64,000 bases of DNA from Pseudomonas sp. LBUM920 (GCF_003852315.1 NZ_CP027762.1:2089501-2153500), one strand, 5' to 3'. Shown: positions 26,122 through 34,266, counted from the stretch's first letter. Numbers and translations are program-made. The notes: generated by a model from the sequence alone, not told the origin.

Positions 26122-27828
26122 TTAGTTGTACGTCTGGCCGGACAGCAACTGCAGTTGCTCCACCAGCGGGCCGAGCGCGAGCGCCGGCAAGAAGGTCAGG
26201 CCACCGACCACCAGCACCACGAACACCACCAGCAGCATGAACAGCGGGGTCGCGGTGGGGATGGTCCCGGCACCGGCCGGCACGGTCTTTTTCATCGCCA
26301 GCGAACCGGCCACGGCGAGCATCGGCAGCATGGTGAAGAAGCGCCCGATCAACATCGCAAGCCCAATGGTGGTATTGAAAAAGGGTGTGTTGGCGTTCAG
26401 CCCGGCAAACGCCGAACCGTTGTTGGCGGTGCCCGAGGTGTAGGCGTAGAGCACCTCGCTGAACCCGTGCGGGCCGAGGTTGTTGAGGCTGGCCATGGTG
26501 TCCGGCCACAGGGCGGCGAGGGCGGTGAAACCAAGAATGCTGATGGGGTGCGCGAGCACCGAGAGCATCACCAGTTTCATCTCGCGGGCCTCGATTTTCT
26601 TGCCGAGGAATTCCGGGCTGCGCCCAATCATCATGCCCACCAGAAACACCGTCAGCAGCGCGTACTGGATCAGGTTGATAAAGCCCACGCCGTCGCCGCC
26701 GAACACACAGTTGAGCATCATCTGCGCCAACGGCACGAAGCCGCCCATGGGCGTCAGCGAGTCGTGCATGGCATTGACCGAACCCGTGGTGGCTGCGGTG
26801 GTGGTGGCAATAAACAGGCTGCTGTCGGCGATGCCGAAACGCAGCTCCTTGCCTTCCATGTTGCCGCCGCTTTGCTCAATCGACAGCGTCTGGTTGGCGC
26901 CGGCCTGGGTCAGCAACGGGTTGCCGGTTTGCTCGGCGCCGTACACCAGCGCGAGGAAGCCGATGAACATCACCAGGAAGGTGCCGAAAAACACCCAGCC
27001 CTGACGGCGTTGCAGCAGCATGCTGCCAAAGGTGTAGGTCAGTGCCGACGGGATCAGCAGCATGCTGAGGATGTGCAGGATGTTGGTCAGCGGCGTCGGG
27101 TTCTCGAACGGGTGCGCGGCATTCATGCTGAAGAAGCCGCCGCCGTTGGTGCCGATGTGCTTGATCGATTCAAAGCTGGCGACCGCGCCGACGATCAGCT
27201 GTTGCTGCGCGCCTTCCAAGGTTGTCGCCAAGGCTTGTGAGGCGAAGGTTTGTGGCATGCCCTGCCACACATACACCAGCGCCATGGCCACGCACAGCGG
27301 CAGCATCACCCGGTACAGGGTGCGAGTGAAGTCGACCCAGAAGTTGCCGATGTCGGCCGAGCTTGAGCGGCTCAATCCGCGAATAAACCCTGCGGCCGCG
27401 ACCACGCCGGACGTGGCGCCGACAAACATCAGAAAGGTGATGACGGCCATCTGGCTGAAGTTCGACAGGCTTGTTTCACCCGAGTACGCCTGCCAGTTGG
27501 TGTTGGTAATAAAGGACGCGGCGGTGTTGAACGCCAGGTCCGGGGTTTGCGCGGCCAGGCCCAGCGGGTTGATCGGCATTAGCGCCTGCAAGCGCAGGAC
27601 GATATAGCCGAGCAGCATCATCGCCGCGTTCGACAGCAGCAGCGCTGAGCCATAGCGGGCCCAGCCCATGGTCTCCAGCGGGTTGATGCCCAGCAGGCGA
27701 TAGGTAAAACGTTCCGGCAGGGCGTGGCCGGTCCCGGTAAACACCCGGGTCAGCCACTTGCCCATCAGCACGGCGAGCCCGGTCATCAACCCCAGGACCA
27801 GCGCAAATTCCAGCAGAGTGCTTAGCAT
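26122..27828 (-). CDS. kdpA: Potassium-transporting ATPase, subunit A
   Basis: A 568-residue channel-like subunit with about ten transmembrane helices, which selects and binds K+ for the Kdp pump. Conserved filter segments are visible, such as NTNWQAYSGETSLS, GTNGGGFFSMNAAHPFENP, TAATTGSVN and TSGTANNGSAFAGL; each repeats the glycine-containing selectivity theme. Start at ATG 27828 is preceded by GGAG seven bases upstream; the longer frame to 27885 would overlap the preceding small gene. Length is standard (557-590). Confidence 0.95.
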   Translation of the reverse strand: MLSTLLEFALVLGLMTGLAVLMGKWLTRVFTGTGHALPERFTYRLLGINPLETMGWARYGSALLLSNAAMMLLGYIVLRLQALMPINPLGLAAQTPDLAFNTAASFITNTNWQAYSGETSLSNFSQMAVITFLMFVGATSGVVAAAGFIRGLSRSSSADIGNFWVDFTRTLYRVMLPLCVAMALVYVWQGMPQTFASQALATTLEGAQQQLIVGAVASFESIKHIGTNGGGFFSMNAAHPFENPTPLTNILHILSMLLIPSALTYTFGSMLLQRRQGWVFFGTFLVMFIGFLALVYGAEQTGNPLLTQAGANQTLSIEQSGGNMEGKELRFGIADSSLFIATTTAATTGSVNAMHDSLTPMGGFVPLAQMMLNCVFGGDGVGFINLIQYALLTVFLVGMMIGRSPEFLGKKIEAREMKLVMLSVLAHPISILGFTALAALWPDTMASLNNLGPHGFSEVLYAYTSGTANNGSAFAGLNANTPFFNTTIGLAMLIGRFFTMLPMLAVAGSLAMKKTVPAGAGTIPTATPLFMLLVVFVVLVVGGLTFLPALALGPLVEQLQLLSGQTYN

Positions 27829-27841
27829 GTCGTGGCTCCGT

Positions 27842-27925
27842 TCAAAGCTTGCCCATGGCGACAATGGCCATGGCAGTCGCAACAAAAAACATCAGGGAGA
27901 GGCCGATAAACATCACGTCGTACAT
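27842..27925 (-). CDS. Small membrane peptide between kdpF and kdpA
   Basis: A 27-codon frame with ATG 27925 preceded by GGGAG. The product (MYDVMFIGLSLMFFVATAMA then IVAMGKL) is one hydrophobic helix. It sits between kdpF and kdpA with 10-13 bp gaps and strong ribosome-binding sites on both sides, so it is probably translated. I recall similar 25-30 residue hydrophobic peptides beside kdpF in other bacteria, often ending in a GCDxL-like motif, which is absent here. It may be an accessory to the Kdp complex; function unknown. Confidence 0.6.
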   Translation of the reverse strand: MYDVMFIGLSLMFFVATAMAIVAMGKL

Positions 27926-27935
27926 GGCGGACTCC

Positions 27936-28034
27936 CTAGAACTTTTCAGCGCGGATGAGGGCGTAGCCCAGGTAAGCGAACAGGCCCACGGCACATAAGC
28001 CGCTGGCGACATAAATGAAGGTCAGTGTGAGCAC
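27936..28034 (-). CDS. kdpF: KdpF-like small subunit
   Basis: A 32-residue peptide starting at GTG 28034 with GGGGAG seven bases upstream. It is a single transmembrane helix ending in LFAYLGYALIRAEKF, which matches the KdpF C-terminal pattern (LxxYLxxALxxxExF). KdpF stabilises the KdpABC complex in the membrane. It is the first gene of the kdp operon here, followed 10 bp later by a second small peptide. Confidence 0.75.
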   Translation of the reverse strand: MLTLTFIYVASGLCAVGLFAYLGYALIRAEKF

Positions 28035-28153
28035 GGTGTAACTCCCCTTGTTGAAGAAGCGGGGGAGGTTATGCGCTTGGGTATCAAGCCCGGGCACTGA
28101 TTACAGGGGGCGGTATTAAGACGGTATATAGATGGGTTTTGGCTGGACGAACG

Positions 28154-28189
28154 AAAACAAGGGATAGCCCGGTGCCGGGGTATCCCTTG
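28154..28189 (-). terminator. Terminator between the 38-residue peptide gene and the kdp operon
   Basis: On the minus strand CAAGGGATA / TATCCCTTG with an inner CCCGG / CCGGG stem, followed by TTTTCG. It separates the small gene at 28224 from kdpF. Confidence 0.7.
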
Positions 28190-28223
28190 AAAAACTGGGG
28201 TTCTGCTGATTTCAGTGATCAGC

Positions 28224-28340
28224 TTATTTGGCTTTCTTTTTCTTTTCGCCGCGGGTGGCGAGATGCTCGAAGCAAAACGCGGCGGTGCCGAAGAGCGCAA
28301 TCATTGACAGGACGACCATGCCTAAAGTTGAACTTTCCAC
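28224..28340 (-). CDS. Candidate small membrane protein (38 residues)
   Basis: GTG 28340 follows an AGGAAG ribosome-binding site by five bases, and the frame closes 39 codons later. The predicted product begins MESSTLGMVVLSMIALFGTA, one hydrophobic helix, and ends with a strongly basic GEKKKKAK tail, an inside-positive single-span topology. A terminator hairpin starts 35 bp downstream. These three signals (ribosome-binding site, topology, terminator) favour a real gene; it was too short for routine calling. No family recognised. It may be expressed with or beside kdp, but the terminator argues for independence. Confidence 0.55.
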   Translation of the reverse strand: MESSTLGMVVLSMIALFGTAAFCFEHLATRGEKKKKAK

Positions 28341-28479
28341 GATGACTTCCTACGGGTTTTGGGGGTAGGACGTGACGGTAGAGCGTGGGGGGTTAGTTGC
28401 TCAATAGGGACGACGTAATCGTTATGGGGAAGTTGGAATTTATACGGGTTCTTTACGGGCTGGTGGGGGGGGGAGTACA

Positions 28480-28800
28480 TATCCGTTGCTGCGGTAACGG
28501 CGGCTTAGGGTTCCGCTCTTACAGCGGGTCACTTTTGGCAAACGCCCCAAAAGTAACCAAAAGGTCTTTGCCCCACCACTCGGTGCCTCGCCTAGGCTCG
28601 GCATGCCCTCACTCCGGCTTGAATCCGTGGGCCGCCGCGACGGGCCATCCATGGCCCAACACGGCTAACCCGGCGTCCTGCCGGGTTACCCACGGATTCA
28701 AGCCTGCGTTCGGCCAGCGTGGTTGACGGGGCCTGTCAGATCAAGATCAAAAGCAGAGCACGGCGGCCTGAAAGCCGACCTGAGTGGTTGAAGCAAAAGC
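28480..28800 (+). repeat. Long structured pseudomonad repeat, copy A
   Basis: About 320 bp that match, in inverted orientation, the element at 29105-29455. It starts with a conserved head (GCGGGTCACTTTTGG and CCCCACCACTCGGTGCCTCG), then a three-stem core at 28616-28704: outer stem 28616-28631 with 28689-28704 (16 perfect pairs), hairpin 28642-28657, hairpin 28666-28688 (9 pairs, GTCCT loop). A tail (GCCTGCGTTCGGCCAGCGTGG and AGCAGAGCACGGCGGCCTGA) follows. Spurious open frames on both strands are not convincing as genes. Confidence 0.8.
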
Positions 28801-28850
28801 GGATCAAGAGCACAGCAACACACTTCTATCTGATGCACAGAGATCCAAAT

Positions 28851-28937
28851 GTGGGAGCGGGCTTGCTCGCGAAGGCGGCGTGTCAGCTACACATGAGCTG
28901 GCTGACCCACCGCCTTCGCGAGCAAGCCCGCTCCCAC
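28851..28937. repeat. REP-type inverted repeat
   Basis: GTGGGAGCGGGCTTGCTCGC and GCGAGCAAGCCCGCTCCCAC, main class. Confidence 0.88.
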
Positions 28938-28983
28938 AAGTTGACCGAGTTCAGCCTCCACCACCGCACTGCTTGGCTTTTCT

Positions 28984-29068
28984 GTGGGAGCTGGCTTGCC
29001 TGCGATGCAAACAACTCGGTCTATCAGGCACAACCAGTTGATGCCATCGCAGGCAAGCCAGCTCCCAC
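28984..29068. repeat. REP-type inverted repeat, second class
   Basis: GTGGGAGCTGGCTTGCCTGC and GCAGGCAAGCCAGCTCCCAC. This second class differs from the main REP by the stem centre (TGGCTTGCCTGCGAT). It lies 46 bp from a main-class copy. Confidence 0.85.
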
Positions 29069-29104
29069 CTTTGATTGAGTTCAGCCTTCAAGATCAGGCC
29101 GGCT

Positions 29105-29455
29105 GTCAGGCCGCCTCGCCTTCGCTTTTGATCTAACCACTCAGGTCGGCTACTAGGCCGCCGTGCTCTGTTTTTGATCTTGATCTGCTTTTGACTTTGA
29201 CCTTAGGCGCCCCGTTAAACCACGCTGGCCGAACGCAGGTAGTACGGAGCGGGTAAACCGGCAGGACGCCGGTTTAGCCGCGACGGGGCAGGGACGCCCC
29301 GTCGCGGCGGCCCGCTCCGTAGTACCGGAGTGAGGGCACACCGAGCCTAAGCGAGGTGCCGAGTGGTGGGGCAAGAGCCCTTTGGTTACTTTGGGGCTTT
29401 TCCAAAGTGACCCGCCGTAAGGGCGGAACCCATACCCGCCATCACCCAAAAACCG
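29105..29455 (-). repeat. Long structured pseudomonad repeat, copy B
   Basis: Inverted relative to copy A. In minus orientation the core is 29326 down to 29238: an outer 16-bp stem (15 pairs), a 12-bp hairpin CCGCGACGGGGC / GCCCCGTCGCGG, and a 9-bp hairpin TAAACCGGC / GCCGGTTTA with the same GTCCT loop as copy A. Stem sequences differ from copy A but pairing is kept. Together with the REPs and copy A it accounts for the gene-free 28341-29478 interval. Confidence 0.8.
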
Positions 29456-29478
29456 GATATGTACCCACCCCCGACACC

Positions 29479-30609
29479 TCACAAATTACGACTATGCCGA
29501 TAGTCGCTCACAGCCTCATACACCGCCTTGCGCAACCGATTAATCCCCCCAATCGGTCGATGCGCCTCAAGCCCAAACCACGGATTAAACGACTGGTTAT
29601 CACAAGCGAGATTCAACGCCGGCGTATCAAAATCCTGCGCCTCAACCCGTACGGTTGCCACGGTCTCATACGGCGCATCGCTCTCCTTCCATTCAATGCT
29701 GGTGTCTTCGATCGGCATGAATTTCTGCGGATTCTGCCGCTGAACCTGCAACACAAAACACGCCGGCACACGGTCGGTCGACAGCTGCTGGCTCAAGGCA
29801 CTGCGCAGAAAGTTCGGCAGGTCCTGGTTCTGCTTGGGCAACACATACTCAGGGCAACTGAGCGGGTCAGGCGCTACGCGAAACTTGGCATTGGCTGCGC
29901 CGAACTTGTAGGGCGACACCGAAAAGTAAGTCGTCTGCGTCGGGCTGGCCGGCGCAGGCGACAGTGTGGCCAGCGCGATAAACAAATGGCGCACCTGCCA
30001 ACTACGCGGGTCTGCCTTGGGAAAGAACGCCAGGACCTTCTTGCCGTCGGCCTGGGCGCCGATGTTTTGCGCATACTCCGCCACATCGCTGACGAAGAAA
30101 TTCGGATGACTGAACATCACGAAATCCTGTTCAGTGCGCGCCTGCTGATCCGCCATCAACTGTTTGCCCGGAACATCCAGCAGCTTGAGCGCCATGCCCC
30201 GCGCATCGCGGATGCTGTCGAATTGCGGGTAGGCATTGCCATTGGACAGACGCATCAACGCCTGCCAGGTTTTGCCCGGCTCGGCGAACACGCCTTGGCG
30301 CAACGCCGGGTCAAGATCCGCCACTACGCTGACGTGCGCCTTCACGCAGCCGTGAGCCTTGGCATGCGCGTCGCGCAGGTAACGCGTGCCTTCGCGGTGC
30401 TGATCGACAATGCGCACGGCTGTCTGAATGATGCCCTGGGTCATGGCCGCTTCACCGGGCGGGATCTGCTCGTCCGGCGACACCGGGCCGCTGTGCTGCC
30501 AGGCAAACCAGGCGGCAGCGATCAGCCAGCCCAGCAGCCCCAGGCCCACCAGCCATAACAGGGTTTTACCCAAAAACGCGCCGAGGCGCAGCCACAGACG
30601 CGCGAGCAT
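29479..30609 (-). CDS. Catalase-fold heme protein, membrane-anchored
   Basis: A 376-residue protein with one N-terminal transmembrane helix (LLWLVGLGLLGWLIAAAWFAW) and a catalase-like heme domain. Catalase landmarks are recognisable: the distal histidine region KAHGCVKAHVSV, the FVMFSHPNFFVSD segment, and a C-terminal RKAVY that fits the RxxxY heme-tyrosine motif. It is shorter than true catalases (about 480), so peroxidase or heme-oxygenase activity is more likely than catalase activity. Start placed at ATG 30609 after AAGGA; ATG 30642 would overlap the upstream cytochrome gene by four bases. The pair is co-transcribed, suggesting a shared periplasmic redox role. Confidence 0.82.
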   Translation of the reverse strand: MLARLWLRLGAFLGKTLLWLVGLGLLGWLIAAAWFAWQHSGPVSPDEQIPPGEAAMTQGIIQTAVRIVDQHREGTRYLRDAHAKAHGCVKAHVSVVADLDPALRQGVFAEPGKTWQALMRLSNGNAYPQFDSIRDARGMALKLLDVPGKQLMADQQARTEQDFVMFSHPNFFVSDVAEYAQNIGAQADGKKVLAFFPKADPRSWQVRHLFIALATLSPAPASPTQTTYFSVSPYKFGAANAKFRVAPDPLSCPEYVLPKQNQDLPNFLRSALSQQLSTDRVPACFVLQVQRQNPQKFMPIEDTSIEWKESDAPYETVATVRVEAQDFDTPALNLACDNQSFNPWFGLEAHRPIGGINRLRKAVYEAVSDYRHSRNL

Positions 30610-30638
30610 CGAAGATTCCTTGTAGTCAGATCCAATAG

Positions 30639-32447
30639 TCATGGCAACTGTTGCTCCAGCGGGCCGCCCAGTACTTTGAGGTATTCCAGCAGCGCCCAGC
30701 GTTCCTGCGGCTGCAGGCCGCGGCCGATCACGCCATTGCCACGTTGGCCGGCGCGAAATTCGTGGCCGCTGTTGTGGTTGCCGGTGACGTTGGTATCGAA
30801 CCGGAAGCCATTCTTGAACGCCTGTGTTTCAAAGCCCAGGTGGCGCGGGTCGTAGGCAAACGTGCCTTTATAGAAGGTGGTGCTGCGCTCGTCCTGAGGC
30901 GAGAGCAATTGGTAGATCGTCGGCACCGAGCCGTTATGCAGGAATGGCGGCGTGGCCCACACGCCGGCCAGTGGCCGCGCTTTGTAGGCGCGTACCTCGC
31001 GCACACCGATAGGCAGGCCGAAACCGTCCAGGCTTGGCCGCTCGGCCGGGGTCACGCCGGCGGCGCGGTAGGCGTGGTCTTCGACAAAGGCGGTGACGTA
31101 GGCCAGGCCTTGCGCCACCGACAGGTTGTGCAGGTCCAGCGGCGCAGTCGGCGTTGGGTGCAGTTCGACGTTGAGCGTGGCCAGTTCCGCCGGGTCCCAT
31201 TGCAGCGCGCTGAGGTCGTAGCGCTGGTCGGCGATGTTGCTGGCGGTGCCGGGGTCGGTGCCGATGTATTCAACGGGGAGCATTTTCAACTGCTGCACCG
31301 GGCGGCCATTGACTTGGCTGACAGCGGGCACATGGCAACCGGCGCAGTTCTCGGCGAACAACGCGCGGCCCTGAGCGGCGAGGGGTTTGTCGATGGCGCC
31401 GAACAGATCTTCCGGCCAAGTGGGCGGCTTGAGGCGTTGCAGGGTTTCTTCGATCAGGTTGAGGTCACGCACGCGCACGCTGGAAGGGTAGCGCGCTTGG
31501 CCTTGAAGGGGCTGGCCGGCGCTGTCGAAGAAGTCCAGGGTCGCACCGACGCCGAGGGCTTCACCGATGTTGCGCGCCATGGGTTGCTGGGCCGAACCGT
31601 TCCATTGCACCCAGTCGAAGGTCCAGATATCCCACAGGTGCGGGTAGTCCACCGGGGCATTGGCAACGCGGTAATTGTCCGGCGAGACAGCGTCGCCAAA
31701 GCTGGCATTGGCGATGCGGCCAAACGCGTCGGTACGGCCCGGGCCTTCTTCGGTGGGGTAGAGGCCGCGGTGGGTGTCATTCCAGGCGACTTTTAGGAAC
31801 TGGTTGAGCGACCGTTTGAAGTCTTGACGCAGTTGGCCATGTTCAGCGTCGTATCGATCCCCCAGCACCTGGCGGGCAAAGCGCTCGAATTTCCATGGGT
31901 TGTAATAAGTGGCGGCCAGGCTGGCCACCAGTGCCTGGCCGAAGCTGCCGCCGCGCAAGGTGGGCACGCTGGAGGGCAGCACGTGCTGGGCCGAGCCGCC
32001 GTCAATGCGCAGGGCCTGGCCTTTGAAGTGCAGCTCGCCGGTGTGGCAGGCGGCGCAGGTGATATCCAGGTATTCAACCGCGCTGCCGGCATTCTGGTGG
32101 CGGGCAAAACCGACTGGCAGATTGCCGGGGTTCTGCGCGGTAGGGACCTGCTTGGGGTCTACCAGAAACCCAAAGCGCGCCAGGTACTCGGGCGTGGCAA
32201 AACGCTGTTCGGAGAACGGCAGCTCCAGGGCGGTGAACCAGTCGTAGTGCAGGCCTTTAACTTGAGTGCCCTGAGGCGTGAAATAGTAGGTCTGGCGATC
32301 GGCGGCACTCCATTGATCCTGGTAGCGCACCTGCTGCACAGGCACGTAGTCGGGCAGCTTGGGGTTGATGGTGTAATAGAGCACGACGGCCAGCAGCAGG
32401 CCGAGTGCGAGCAATATCAGAAGCAAAACACGGGAAAAAATGCGCAA
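30639..32447 (-). CDS. Di-heme cytochrome c (cytochrome c peroxidase/RoxA-like)
   Basis: A 602-residue protein with an N-terminal signal/anchor helix (VLLLILLALGLLLAVVLYY) and two covalent heme c motifs, CAACH (about residue 132) and CAGCH (about residue 370). The double-heme arrangement and length place it with the di-heme cytochrome c peroxidase/RoxA-like group, not with the classical 330-residue CcpA. It is periplasm-facing. It lies directly upstream of the catalase-like gene. Whether it is a peroxidase or an oxygenase acting on lipid or polymer substrates cannot be told from sequence. Confidence 0.85.
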   Translation of the reverse strand: MRIFSRVLLLILLALGLLLAVVLYYTINPKLPDYVPVQQVRYQDQWSAADRQTYYFTPQGTQVKGLHYDWFTALELPFSEQRFATPEYLARFGFLVDPKQVPTAQNPGNLPVGFARHQNAGSAVEYLDITCAACHTGELHFKGQALRIDGGSAQHVLPSSVPTLRGGSFGQALVASLAATYYNPWKFERFARQVLGDRYDAEHGQLRQDFKRSLNQFLKVAWNDTHRGLYPTEEGPGRTDAFGRIANASFGDAVSPDNYRVANAPVDYPHLWDIWTFDWVQWNGSAQQPMARNIGEALGVGATLDFFDSAGQPLQGQARYPSSVRVRDLNLIEETLQRLKPPTWPEDLFGAIDKPLAAQGRALFAENCAGCHVPAVSQVNGRPVQQLKMLPVEYIGTDPGTASNIADQRYDLSALQWDPAELATLNVELHPTPTAPLDLHNLSVAQGLAYVTAFVEDHAYRAAGVTPAERPSLDGFGLPIGVREVRAYKARPLAGVWATPPFLHNGSVPTIYQLLSPQDERSTTFYKGTFAYDPRHLGFETQAFKNGFRFDTNVTGNHNSGHEFRAGQRGNGVIGRGLQPQERWALLEYLKVLGGPLEQQLP

Positions 32448-32694
32448 GATAACTATCCTTGTCGAGTTGTCGCGTTGTTATGCCACTACGCCATAGGTGC
32501 GGCAAGTGGCCATGAGCCTGGTTGCAGGCAGTCCCGCGATCCGTCGCGGGCCTCCATCATGAATGAAAATGCTTTTAAACACGTGAACTTATCGGAAGTT
32601 TCCTGCTCACATGCCGGTAGCCATTGGTCGTGGCCGCCTGATAAGCTCGCGACTTTACTCGAATGCCCTTTTGGCGCACGAACAAGGAAATAGC

Positions 32695-33435
32695 ATGAAA
32701 CAGCATCGGTTGGCGGCGGCGGTGGCCCTGGTTAGCCTGGTACTTGCGGGTTGTGATTCGCAGACCAGCGTAGAGCTGAAAACCCCGGCGCAGAAAGCTT
32801 CCTACGGTATCGGCCTGAACATGGGCAAAAGTCTTGCCCAGGAAGGCATGGATGACCTGGACTCCAAAGCGGTAGCCCAAGGCATCGAAGATGCCGTCGG
32901 CAAGAAAGAACAGAAGCTGAAAGACGACGAACTGGTTGAAGCGTTTGCCGCACTGCAGAAGCGTGCAGAAGAACGTATGACTAAAATGAGCGAAGAGTCG
33001 GCAGCCGCCGGCAAGAAATTCCTCGAAGAAAACGCCAAGAAAGACGGCGTAGTGACCACTGCTTCCGGTCTGCAGTACAAGATCGTGAAGAAGGCTGATG
33101 GCGCTCAGCCTAAGCCAACCGACGTGGTAACTGTGCACTACACCGGCAAGCTCACCAACGGCACGACCTTTGACAGCTCCGTTGATCGCGGTAGCCCGAT
33201 TGACCTGCCGGTCAGCGGCGTGATCCCGGGTTGGGTCGAAGGCCTGCAACTGATGCACGTTGGCGAGAAGGTCGAGTTGTACATCCCGTCTGACCTGGCC
33301 TACGGCGCTCAGAGCCCGAGCCCGGCGATTCCAGCCAACTCCGTGCTGGTATTCGACCTGGAACTGCTGGCCATCAAGGACCCAGCCAAGGCTGAAGCCC
33401 CTGACGCACCTGCTGCTCCAGCCGCCAAGAAGTAA
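32695..33435 (+). CDS. FKBP-type peptidyl-prolyl isomerase, lipoprotein
   Basis: A 246-residue FkpA/Mip-like prolyl isomerase. Start ATG 32695 (AAGGA upstream) opens a lipoprotein signal with lipobox LVLAGC, cysteine at residue 20. An N-terminal helical dimerisation domain (about 25-115) precedes the FKBP domain (about 125-225), with VVTVHYTGKLTNGTTFDSS and IPGWVEGLQLMHVGEK. An Ala/Pro-rich tail ends the protein. It assists folding of exported proteins. The longer frame starting at 32611 lacks a signal sequence and is not preferred. Confidence 0.93.
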   Translation: MKQHRLAAAVALVSLVLAGCDSQTSVELKTPAQKASYGIGLNMGKSLAQEGMDDLDSKAVAQGIEDAVGKKEQKLKDDELVEAFAALQKRAEERMTKMSEESAAAGKKFLEENAKKDGVVTTASGLQYKIVKKADGAQPKPTDVVTVHYTGKLTNGTTFDSSVDRGSPIDLPVSGVIPGWVEGLQLMHVGEKVELYIPSDLAYGAQSPSPAIPANSVLVFDLELLAIKDPAKAEAPDAPAAPAAKK

Positions 33436-33450
33436 TCGGCGCCTGAACAG

Positions 33451-33479
33451 ACAACGCCCCGTTTCGACGGGGCGTTGTC
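33451..33479 (+). terminator. Terminator-like hairpin after the FKBP gene
   Basis: Perfect 11-bp stem ACAACGCCCCG / CGGGGCGTTGT with a short loop. There is no T run after it, so termination may be Rho-assisted or the hairpin may protect the 3' end. The rest of 33436-33758 holds the DnaA-box palindrome and no gene. Confidence 0.65.
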
Positions 33480-33700
33480 GTATCTGCGGCCCGGTAAATC
33501 CGCCTGATTCACACCCGACGTAAATTCAAACGAACCCCTGCAAGCTGAAACAGTCTGATATAAGACTCGAGCACGGGTAGCCGCACATCAACGCCAAGTC
33601 AATGAAATCTTGGGTTTTTTTTATGTGCGCAAAAAACGCCCGATCTGACTGAAAGCCTTGTAGTCCGTGGCTTTCAGCCGATAAAACAGGCTCTGTTCAC

Positions 33701-33731
33701 AAGGTTATCCACAATTTGTGTGGATAACCTT
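33701..33731. promoter_or_regulatory. Inverted pair of perfect DnaA boxes
   Basis: A 13-bp perfect inverted repeat with a 5-bp spacer contains TTATCCACA (33705-33713) and TGTGGATAA (33719-33727), both exact matches to the DnaA-box consensus. It lies 28 bp upstream of the YkvA-family start. It is also followed by TTTTAT, so a rightward intrinsic terminator is an alternative reading. Confidence 0.6.
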
Positions 33732-33758
33732 TTATGTCGCCTGGAACTGGAGTGACAG

Positions 33759-34214
33759 ATGAAACCACCGTTCAATTTCACCCGTTTCCTGCCCATGGCC
33801 GCGCGTCTGCTTGGCCGTGGGCGTTTGCCAACCCTGCTGTTTGCCGTCGCCGCAAAAGGCTCCAGCCAGGGCAACCGCCTGGGTAAGCTCAAGGATGATC
33901 TCAAATTGCTTCAGGCCCTGTGCCTGGCCTACTGGCGCGGCGAATACCGGGCGATCAGCCCCAAGGCGCTGATTTCGGTAGTGGCGGGCTTGATGTACTT
34001 CCTCAGCCCGATTGACGCGATCCCGGACTTTATTCCGGTATTTGGCATGCTCGATGACATCGCCGTGCTGGCATGGGTCATGAAGACCCTGGACGGCGAA
34101 CTGAGCGCCTTTCGCGCCTGGCGCGACGCCCAGCGCCCGGAAAAGCTCGCGGTGGTTGAGCGCCTGCCTGCGACGCCTGCGCTGCTGGCTGAGGAAAACC
34201 CGCAAAAAAACTGA
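33759..34214 (+). CDS. YkvA-family (DUF1232) membrane protein
   Basis: A 151-residue protein with the DUF1232 core GLMYFLSPIDAIPDFIPVFG (about residues 85-104), in which the SPIDxIPDxIP motif is diagnostic. The hydrophobic core suggests membrane association. Family function is unknown. The start at ATG 33759 follows GGAGTGACAG. It lies downstream of an inverted DnaA-box pair, an unusual promoter feature that could couple it to replication or simply terminate upstream transcripts. Confidence 0.85.
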   Translation: MKPPFNFTRFLPMAARLLGRGRLPTLLFAVAAKGSSQGNRLGKLKDDLKLLQALCLAYWRGEYRAISPKALISVVAGLMYFLSPIDAIPDFIPVFGMLDDIAVLAWVMKTLDGELSAFRAWRDAQRPEKLAVVERLPATPALLAEENPQKN

Positions 34215-34248
34215 TCACACGGATATCCCCCTGCGACCTTTGTGGCTG

Positions 34249-34266
34249 TTAGGATTACACTCCTAA
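34249..34266. promoter_or_regulatory. Candidate operator upstream of the XRE regulator
   Basis: Perfect inverted repeat TTAGGA-TTACAC-TCCTAA, 45 bp upstream of the XRE gene start, with a further partial copy (TATCCTA) near 34294-34300. An autoregulatory site is the simplest explanation. Confidence 0.5.

Noticed and set aside
28397..28726. Open frames of 70-110 codons inside the repeat island, both strands
   Set aside because: They coincide with repeat sequence shared by the second copy, have no ribosome-binding sites, and their predicted products show no recognisable domain.
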